Positions 46,907 through 55,900 of a DNA stretch of 64,000 nt are shown piece after piece (position 1 is the stretch's first letter; each line of letters opens with the position of its first letter). Source of the stretch: Ramlibacter rhizophilus (GTDB lineage: Bacteria > Pseudomonadota > Gammaproteobacteria > Burkholderiales > Burkholderiaceae_C); the NCBI RefSeq assembly GCF_004681965.1, contig NZ_SMLL01000002.1, positions 124,001-188,000 of the forward strand. The letters are read 5' to 3'. The position numbers and the translations under genes were made by a program. The notes under the pieces are model-generated. The model was not told where the DNA came from. It worked only from the letters and a program-made list of their open reading frames with translations, and ran no database searches.

Positions 46907-48478
46907 CTAGAACCGCGCCAGCAGCCCCAGGTGCAGCCGCACGGCGCGCGGGTCCGGGGCGGTGGAGGCGTCGCTGAGCACGCGGGCCAGGTCCGCCGAC
47001 AGCTGCCAGCCGCTCTGCCCCCAGCGGATGCCCGCTCCCGCCGCCGCGAGGTTCTCCTGCCGGCCGCTGGACAGGGCCTTGACCTGGCCGCCCTCGATGA
47101 AGACCACCGGGCGCACGCTGGTCTGCATCAACCCGGGGCCGGTGGCCTCCAGGTTCCATTGCAGGCCGCGCTCGCCGGCCACCACCCGGTCCGCGAAGCC
47201 GCGCACCGAGTTGCTGCCGCCCAGGCCGAACTGCTCGCCGGGAACGAGCCGCGTGTCCGTGAGCTGGCCGCGCACCCGCCCGGCCAGTTGCCAGCTGGAA
47301 ACCACCGTCACGGCATCGGCCGACCAGCGCCACAGGCTCCAGTCACGCTCGCCGCCATTGGCCGCGTGCGCCGCCTCGGTGTTGGCGCTGCCGCCACCCA
47401 GGTTGCCGGACCATTCGAGCGAGGCGCTCCACTGGCCCCAGGACACATCGTCCCGCAACTGGCCCTGCAAACCCAGCACGCGCGAGCGCACGTCCGGCTG
47501 GATCTGCACCCCGTTGAAGGTGCTGCTGTTGCGAAAGAGGCGGTCCTCCAGCGCCACCGACACGCTGGGCTGCAGGCCGCCCAGGCGCCGCAGGGCCTTC
47601 GTCGCCCGCAGGCCCCAGAAGCGCCCGCTGCCGCTGATGTCGAAGTAGTTGGCGCCTTGCAGCACGCGGCCCGAGCTGACGTCCGACTCGGCGTAGAAGG
47701 CCGACGCCGTCGTCGCGGTCCCGTAGAACGGCACCTGGTAGTAGGCGCCGAAAAGCTTGACGCTGCCCACGTCGCGCGGGTCGGTGGTGTAGGTGAGCGT
47801 GGCGACGTGGTCGCGGTTGAAGAGGTTGGAGTGCTGCCAGGCCGCCGTGACGCGCAGGATGTCGTTGTCCGGGCCGGTTCCGTGCAGGCCTTCGTTGAGC
47901 GTGCTCGCGAGGATGAAGGCGGTGGGCGGCGCATCCTTGACGCGCACCACCGCGTCCACCGCGCCAGGCTGGCGCGATTCGCGGAAGGTGACGCTGACCT
48001 GCTTGGCCGGGTTGGCATTGCCCGCGATCACGTCGGCGGCCACGCGCTCCACGTCGGGCGGCTCGCCGGGGCGCAGCGTGGGCAGGCTGGCGCGGATGTT
48101 GGCCTCGTCGAAATGCCGCATGCCGCTGATGTCGATCTCGCCCAGCGTGAACTGCACCACCTCCAGGCGCACCTCGCCCCCGGTGGGCCGCTGGGCCGGC
48201 ACGTACACGCGCTGGAAGGCATGGCCCTCGTCCCGCAGCTTCTGCTCCAGTGCCTGCGCGGCGGCCTCGATGTCGCGCAGCGTGCGCTTGGCGCCGATGA
48301 AGGGGGCCACAGCGGACTGCGCCTGCGCCTGCGAAATCGGCAGCGGACCGGCGATGGTGTAGCGCTGCACGTCCAGCGTGGGCTCGGCCGCCTGGGCCCA
48401 AAGGGCCGCCGGGGACGACAGGGCGGCGGCCAGCAGCAGGGACGCCAGGCGCGGCGTGGAGATCGGATCGCGATTCAT
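46907..48478 (-). CDS. two-partner secretion transporter (TpsB, FhaC/ShlB family)
   Basis: This 523-residue outer-membrane protein has a signal peptide (LASLLLAAALSSPAALWAQA), two POTRA domains (about 35-190) and a C-terminal 16-strand barrel ending in GLLARF. The family motif NSVRGFADR (L6 loop tip) is intact. It exports the TpsA exoprotein encoded upstream on the same strand. Located four bases after the FecR gene, so one operon. Confidence 0.93.
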   Translation of the reverse strand: MNRDPISTPRLASLLLAAALSSPAALWAQAAEPTLDVQRYTIAGPLPISQAQAQSAVAPFIGAKRTLRDIEAAAQALEQKLRDEGHAFQRVYVPAQRPTGGEVRLEVVQFTLGEIDISGMRHFDEANIRASLPTLRPGEPPDVERVAADVIAGNANPAKQVSVTFRESRQPGAVDAVVRVKDAPPTAFILASTLNEGLHGTGPDNDILRVTAAWQHSNLFNRDHVATLTYTTDPRDVGSVKLFGAYYQVPFYGTATTASAFYAESDVSSGRVLQGANYFDISGSGRFWGLRATKALRRLGGLQPSVSVALEDRLFRNSSTFNGVQIQPDVRSRVLGLQGQLRDDVSWGQWSASLEWSGNLGGGSANTEAAHAANGGERDWSLWRWSADAVTVVSSWQLAGRVRGQLTDTRLVPGEQFGLGGSNSVRGFADRVVAGERGLQWNLEATGPGLMQTSVRPVVFIEGGQVKALSSGRQENLAAAGAGIRWGQSGWQLSADLARVLSDASTAPDPRAVRLHLGLLARF

Positions 48479-48482
48479 GTCG

Positions 48483-49925
48483 TCAGGGCGTGCAGATGTC
48501 CGTGCCGGCTCGGCCGACAGTGACTCCGAAGAGGTGCATGAGCGGGCCGGACAGGCCGCTGAAGTTGTCGGGGATCGGCGTCGGGTCGAGCGTGAGCGCG
48601 CCGGGCACCGGGTCGATGCGGCGCGCCTCGCCCGTCTTGCCCGACCAGGCGGCCTCGCCGGGGCCAAGGTCGATCACCGAGTCGCCGGAGCGCAGGTAGA
48701 CGTGGCCATCGCGAACATAGACGTAGAGGCCGTCCGCGCCGCCCGGGTCCACCGTGGCGAAGAGGCGCGGCCAGTCCACGGCCACCGTGTCCGGACGCAG
48801 CGCGGCGAAGGCCCGCATGAACTCCGGAACGCTCAGCAGGATGCGCGGCATGTTGTCCGCGCCGATGTGGCCGGCGCGGTCCAGGGGAACGTCCAGCGGG
48901 CCGAGGGCGAAATAGGGAGTGCCTTCCCAGGTGACCATGAAGAGGCCATGTTCGGGCCGGGGCGCCGCACCGGGCTCGGACGGCGGGGGCGGTGGCAGGC
49001 CGAGTTCAGGGTCCACGCAGGGCCCTTCGCACAGGATGTCCATGCCCGTGCCGCGGATCCCGATGACCGAAGTCACGGTCTTGATCTTCACCGCGTCCGG
49101 CGACTGCTTGCCGATCAGGCCCGTGAGCGCCCGCATGCCGCCGCGCAGCAGGCCCAGCGTCGACTCGTTCTGCGCCCCGGGCTGGTTGAAGCGGAAGCTG
49201 GTCACGCGCATGACCGTGTTGGGATTGAGCGAAACCACCGACTGGTCGCGAAATCCCAGCACCATGGTGCTGCCTTCGCCGGTACGCACCTCCTCGCCCT
49301 CGAACACCGATCCGCCTACCGCCAGGCTGCGGCTCACGCGCTCGCGGTTGAAGGCGCTGGCCTGCCCATTGAGCTGCACCACGCGGGCTGCGACGGGAAC
49401 GACCGGCGCTGGCGGTGCGGCCCCGGCCGTGGCGGCGCTCTCGCTGCGGCAATCGTCGCCGCACAGGCGCGCGTCGAAGCTGGTGCCGCGGATGCCGATG
49501 GTGGCCGTGGGCGTGCGCAGTTCCACGCCCGCGGGGTTGCGCTTGCCCACCAGGCCCGTCACCACGCGCACGCCGCCCTTGAGGAGCTTGAGCCACGCGG
49601 CCTCCTGGCCCTCGCCGTGCGCGAAGCGCTCCACGGTGAAGGCGCTGGAGGGGCGCAGGGTGTATTTGCTGCCGTCGCGGAAGGTGAGCACGGCGAAGCC
49701 GCGCTCGGTGGTGGCGAGCGTGTCGCCTTCGAGCACGGCGTCGCCCTGCCCCAGGAAACGGAAACTGCCGTCGGGCTGCTGCGCGGTGGCCATGCCCTGC
49801 ACGTGCGTGACCTGGCCGGCGGGCGCGGGAGCGGGTGCTTGGGCGTGAACCGATCCGGCGAAGGCGGCTGCCAGCAGCAGCACGCGCGGCAGGCGCAGGA
49901 GGGCGGTGAGGTGAGCGAGGTTCAT
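48483..49925 (-). CDS. FecR-domain periplasmic protein
   Basis: This 480-residue protein has a signal peptide (RVLLLAAAFAGSVHAQA) and two FecR domains: residues about 42-150 (VLEGDTLATTERGFAVLTFR, TIGIRGTSFDARLC) and about 200-315 (VFEGEEVRTGEGSTMVLGFR, VIGIRGTGMDILC). A Cys pair follows each IGIRGT motif. Similar FecR-like proteins accompany TPS loci and may bind peptidoglycan or the exoprotein. The ATG at 49925 gives the signal peptide; the gene follows tpsA by 11 bases. Confidence 0.87.
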   Translation of the reverse strand: MNLAHLTALLRLPRVLLLAAAFAGSVHAQAPAPAPAGQVTHVQGMATAQQPDGSFRFLGQGDAVLEGDTLATTERGFAVLTFRDGSKYTLRPSSAFTVERFAHGEGQEAAWLKLLKGGVRVVTGLVGKRNPAGVELRTPTATIGIRGTSFDARLCGDDCRSESAATAGAAPPAPVVPVAARVVQLNGQASAFNRERVSRSLAVGGSVFEGEEVRTGEGSTMVLGFRDQSVVSLNPNTVMRVTSFRFNQPGAQNESTLGLLRGGMRALTGLIGKQSPDAVKIKTVTSVIGIRGTGMDILCEGPCVDPELGLPPPPPSEPGAAPRPEHGLFMVTWEGTPYFALGPLDVPLDRAGHIGADNMPRILLSVPEFMRAFAALRPDTVAVDWPRLFATVDPGGADGLYVYVRDGHVYLRSGDSVIDLGPGEAAWSGKTGEARRIDPVPGALTLDPTPIPDNFSGLSGPLMHLFGVTVGRAGTDICTP

Positions 49926-49936
49926 GTCCACCCTCC

Positions 49937-52900
49937 TCACAGGCACTGGTTGCGCCGCGTCGGCCGCCAGTTCACCGTACCGTCTTCCAGGAGCACCAGC
50001 TCGAAGCTGTTGCCCCAGGCATCGGTCAGCATGGCGACGTTGTTGGCCACCTGGGTGACGTAGTCGGCGGCGGGGCCGCTTCCTGAGCCGGTGCCCGGGG
50101 CGGTGCCGGGCCCCGGAGGTGGCGGTGGCGGCGCGACGTAGGAGCGGATGGAGAAGGTGCCGATCAGGTTGGTGTCGCAGTTGACGCACACGCCGTCGAT
50201 GCTGATGGCCCCCGTGTTGCTGACCGTGATCGTGCCGCCATTGAGGTTCAGTGCGTTCGGGCCGGTGAAGCTGAAGGTGGTGGCGTTGATGGTGGCGCCG
50301 CCGATGCTGTTGACGAGGCTCAGGTCACCTGCCGTCGCAGCCAGGTTGAAGGTGCCGGCCTGGATGGTGCTTGTCGCCGCTGCCGACCCGCCACCCTGCA
50401 GCAGGACCGAGCCGTTGGAGACCACGCTCAGCAGTAACGGATCAATGCCCGCCGCGCCGGCCGCGCCGCCCAGGAGCTGCACGCCGCCGTACAGCGAACT
50501 CACGTTCATGGTGCCGGGCGCATTGAGGGCCGCGACGGCGGTGGCGGTCGCGCCGCCCTGCAGGGTCAGCGAACCAGCGACCAGGTCCAGGTCGGTGGCG
50601 GCGCTGATCTCCGAGCGGCCGGTGTCGGCGGTGTGGCCGACCTGCACGGCACCGGCGGTGTCGTAGTTGTCGTCCGTCACCCGCAGCGACAGCGCGCCGC
50701 CCGACTGGATTCCCGCCACGGCGTTGGCGCCGGTGCTGGTGTTGCGCACCGTGAGGCTGGCGGTCCCCGCCGTGAGGCCGTCGCCAGCCAGCGTGACTTC
50801 CTGGTCGAAACCGGCGGCCGTGCGCAAGCCGGCGAAGGCGTTGGCCTGGGTGCCGGCCAGCGCGATGGACATCGACTGCGCTTCCACCGTCTGCTGCCCG
50901 CCGCTGGCGAGGACCCGCACCGCCGCTGCGCCCTGGTTGTCCAGGGACAGCACGCCACCCGTGCTGACGGTCTGCGCGCCGGCACTGCTGTCGATGCCGA
51001 CGACACCGCTCGAGGCCAGCGCGGCCGAGAGCGCGATGCCGCTCGTCGCCTGCACCGTCTGCGCACCGCTCGTTCCGAGGTGGCGGATGCCGACATCCGT
51101 GGCGCCCGCCCCGCCGGACAGGAAAAGCGAGCCGCCGGCGTCCACGCTTTGGTCGCCGGCCGCGAGCAGGACGATGCCCGTCGCATCCATACCCGTGCCA
51201 CTGTCCGTGCCGCCGGCGATGCGCAAATCGCCCCAGGCGGTGACCGTCTGATTTCCGCTGGCGACGATCTGCGCCTGCGAGCCGGCGCCTGTGCCGCCTT
51301 GCAGCGTGATCTGGTCCGAGCTCTGCACGCTCTGCCCCGCGCCGCTGGTGATGCGGGCGGCGGAGCCGGTGCTGCCGCCGGTCACGGTGATGAGGTCGGT
51401 GTTGTCGTAGGCGTAGCCATAGCTGCCCGAGTACCCGCTTGCGAGGTGGCCGATCGACTGGCCGCTCGCCGCGCTGGCGATCAGGGCGTCGGCGTCGGTA
51501 CCGGTGCCACCGGCCAGGGCGATCGCATAGCCGGCATGCACGGTCTGCGAAGCGCCGGCATTGAGCGATGCCGAGGCTCCGTCGCCCGTACCGCCCTGCA
51601 GCAGGACGTTGTCGGTGGCGTCCGCGTAATTGGTGCCAGCCGATCCGATGGCCTGGGCCCCCGTCGTCGTCACCTCCGCTGTGGCGTTCTTGCCTTGCCC
51701 GCCGATCAGCTTGATGGTTCGGCTTGCCAGGACGTTCTGGGTTCCGTTGGCGCTGATGACCGCTGCGGCACCCTCGCCCATTCCTGCCGCCACCTTGATG
51801 TCGCGGGTGGGTCGGTAGCAGCTGCTCCAGGAACAGTAGGTGCTCGTGGAGCCGATGGTCTGGGACCCTCCGGCAGTGAGCTCGGCCCGGGCGTTCAGGC
51901 CGGACCCGCCGAGGACCTCGATGTCACCCACGGCGGCCGGATTCGCGGCGTCGTGTCCGGCATGCAGCGTCTGCGAGCCGGTTGCGGCGATGCGGGCGAA
52001 CGCGCCCTGCCCGGTGCCGCCCTGCACCCGGATGTAATCCGTTTCGTTGCCCCAGTACTGCCCCAGGCTCTGGCTTCCCAGCGCCGTGATGGCCGCCGTG
52101 TTGTCTTGGGCACTGCCTCCGGCCACGAGCACGCCACCACCGATGTTGGCCAGGTTCTGTGTCTGGCCCAGCAGCTGCGCGGAAGCGCCGCTGCCCTGGT
52201 TCACCGCATTGCCGCCCTGCACCACAAGGTCACCGCTCAGGGTGAGGGTCTGGGTGCCGCCACCACCCGGAACGTGGCGCAGGCTGGCCGAGGCATTGAC
52301 GCCCGAGCCACCTTCGATTCGCAGCGAGCTGGCCTGGACCGACTGATCGGTGAAGCTGCTTTCGACCAGCGCTGCGCTGCCCAGGCCACTGCCGCCCGCG
52401 ATCGTGATCGCCCCGCCCGCGGTCAGCTGTTGCGAGCCGCCCGAGCCCGTGAGCACATGGGCCGAGGCACCGGTGCCTGTGCCTCCGCGAACCGTGAGGT
52501 CGCCGCCGGCCGTGATGCTCTGGAAGTAGCCGCCGACGTTGCCGCCTGACACGAGCACGCTGGCGTCGCCGGCAAGGATGGACAGGTTGCCGCCGGCGCT
52601 GAGCTGGAGCTGTCCGCCCGACGTGAGCTGCAGGGTGTCACCGACACCACCGGAGCTCAGGGACAGGTTGCCCGAAGCGCTCAGAGCGACGCTGCCGCTG
52701 GCCGCCACGACACGGGGCCCGGCGCTGGCGGCGATGGTGAGATCGCCGTCGCCGGCTGCCAGCGCGAGGCTGCTCAGGCCGGTGAGGTCACTGTCCACCT
52801 GGATGCCTCCATCGGTGGCCGTCAGCGACAGGGCAGCGGCCTGGGTGTTGGTCGTGACGCCGGACAAGCGCAATGCGCCGGCGCCGGTGTCGCGCACGAC

Positions 52901-55900
52901 GCTCAAAGCGCCGAGCGCCGAACCGCTGACCCCATTCCACACGCTGACGCTTCCCGTGCCGCCCACGCTCGTGCGGATGTCCAGGGCGGCCAGCGACGCG
53001 CCGTCGGCTCGCACGTCGATGTCATTGCGTGCGTTCAGATTGAGGGTGAGCGCGTTGGTCACGTTCAGCGGTGCACCGCCGCCGATCAGTGCGGCGATTC
53101 CGGGCGTGCCATGGATGCTTCCGGCCACCGCGTTGAGCGTGACGATGCCGCCCACGCCCGTGCTGACCTCGCCGTCGGTCAGGCCCACCGTGATGCCGGA
53201 CCCGAAGGCCTGCTGGACGATGTTGCCCTGGTCACTGGTGAGGGTGACGTTGCCGCCCGCGATGCTGCCGCGGGTGTCCACCGAGCCGAGGGAGATGTCG
53301 CCCGCACGCGACCGCGCGGTCAGGGCGCCGCCGTAGGTGCGGACGTCCTGCAGCGTGATCGTGCCGCCCGTCTCGTAGCCCTGGGTGCCGGGCTGGCCCA
53401 GCAGGCCCAGGCTGCTGCCCACCGTCAGCGCGGTGTCGGAAGCGAAGGACATCGCCACGGAGCCGGCCATGTCGTGGTCGACGTTGACGTAGATGTCGCC
53501 CGGTACCGCTGCGGCGGCCACGTCTCGATAAGTGATGTTCCAGTTCCGGAGCGGATCGAGGCTCAGGCCACCGAAGAGCGAGCTGGCGGTGATGCGCTGG
53601 ACCTCCACGCTGGACATGGTGAACTCCTGCGTGGTCGCGGAAAAGTCCAGCAGGCCTTGCGAGAACGTGCGTACCCGGCTGTCGCCCCCGTTCGTGGCAG
53701 CGGCGAACCGGGCCGTGATGTCCAGATCGGTCAGCTGCGTGTTGGCGGCATCCACGTTGAAGCGCGAGTCCGCATTCAAAGTGAGCCGGCTGGTGGCGTA
53801 GCGGGTGGTGTTGATATCGCGCCGGTCCAGTTGCGCATCGATCAGGCCCCCCGATCCGGCGCTCGTGGTCAGGGTGACCTCGTTCGCCGCAAGCGGCGCC
53901 TGGCTCCCGATCGTGAGGTCACCGCCCGCCGAGATGAAGGCGCGGTTGGCGGTCATGGCCATCGCGCCGGCGTCGAAAGCCCCATCGGCCGTGATGCGCA
54001 GGTCACCCGTGGCCTGGGCGGTGGCTGCCACGATGGCGTGGCCCGTGAACTCGATGGAGCCGCCGCTGATGCCCCGCTCTACCAGCAGGTCGTTGCCGGT
54101 GAAGCGGATGGCACCACCGCTCAGTTGCCGGGCGCTCAGGTCGCCGCCGTCGAAGCTCAGGCTACCCGTGGACGCCACGTCGCGCACCGTGGCCAGGCCC
54201 TGCACGTCGAGGTCGACCGCGTGGGCAGCGACGTTGCCGGCGGCCAGGGATGCCCCACCGATGGCGACGGTGTCGGTCCCTTCCCAGTACGACGAGTTGT
54301 TGCCTCCCGTGACCGCGCCGATGCCTGCGGCGATGCTCACCGCACCAGTCGCCGTGAGGCTGGCCGAAGTGGCGCTGGTGACCGCGCCCGCCGTGCTCAG
54401 GTTGCCGGACGTCGCCGTGAGAGTGATGCCTTCGCTGCCACCCCAGTAGGTCCGGTAGGTTCCCGTGCTGCTCACCGTTCCGAGCGAGAGGTCTGCGCCC
54501 GTCACGACCACCTGCCTGCCGCTCAGGTCACCCGTCGCCACGGTGCCGCTGCTCACGATGCCCACGCCCGTCTGCAGCGCCGTGGCGGTGGAGGCCACGT
54601 TGCCAACGCTCACGCCGGCGCCACCGGCCAGGCTGATGTTGCCCGCGAGGATGTTCCCGCCAGGCGCCTGCACCAGCCCGCCCTCGCCGGCGAGCTCCAG
54701 GGTTCGCGAACCGGTGCCGGTCAGGGCCACGTTGCCGAAGGACAGCGCGCCCTCGCGGCCGTCGAAGCGCAGGCCCTGCAGCGTCTGCGCTGTTGCGATG
54801 GCACCCAGCTCGAGCGATGTGCCGTTGCTGGTGGCCGTGATGTCCAGCCCCGCCGACGTGAAGCTCGCGCTGTCGCCCGCGCCCACGCCCGCGGCCGACG
54901 CCGACAGTCGAATGGTCGAGACGGTCCGCTCACCGGCACTGCCCACGAGATCGAGGGCCGCGACGTGGAACTCGCCTGCCGTGCTCGTGACGTCGATGGT
55001 CCCCGAGGTGTCCACCCGGACCGCCCTGGCCTGTGCGCCGATGTCGCTCCCCGCTCGCAGCGTGACGCTGCGGCTCAGGTCGGAGCGGATGTCCAGCGGA
55101 TTCGCCAGCGCGGAATCGCCGATGGCTCCCGCCGCGTCGATCGTCACGTCAGTCCAGGCACGCACTTCGATGCCGGCATCGCCGCGCGCCGAGATGGATC
55201 CTTGCTGCGATTGCAGGATGACATTGCTCTGTGTCGACTGAAGCGAGTCGAAGATGACCCCGCCGGTGCCGTTGAGCGACACCGCGCCACGGGCGACGAC
55301 GGTGCCCGCCGAAACCGCGCCCTGGGTCGCGCTCAGGGTGGCGCTGGTGTGGCTTTCCAGGCGTCCGAGCGCCTCGATGCTGCCGTCATTGGCGAACAGG
55401 CTGATGCTCCCGCTGCGCCAGGCGCCACCCGTGACGGACAGGCCGCCCGTGCCGTTGTTCGTGACGGAGAAGCCACCGGTGCGGGCGGCGGCGTCGACGT
55501 TTGCGATGCTGATGCTGTTCGAGGTGCGCTCCTGAGAGCTGGCAGTCACCCAATAGGGCGACTGGCCCGCCCGGACCTGCACCTGCCCCCCGGCACTGAG
55601 CGAGCGCAGCACGATGTTGCCGCTGCCAAGATTGTTGATCGTCGCGGCACCGGTGGTGCTCACGGACTCGATGTCGATCAGGTTGTCGGTGGCCTTGTAA
55701 AGGTTGCCGACGCTGTACGAGTAGCCGGTGGCGTAGAGCCCGCCAGCATCCACGGAAAGGCTGCGCGCGAGGATGCTGCCGCCCGTGATGCTGCCGTTGT
55801 CGTTCGTTGCCAGGCTCACATGCCCGGCAGTGCCGGCGTCGATGCTTTGAAAGGCGATCGAGTTGCTCGTGCCGCAGGCCTGGTACCACAGCGTGCACAG

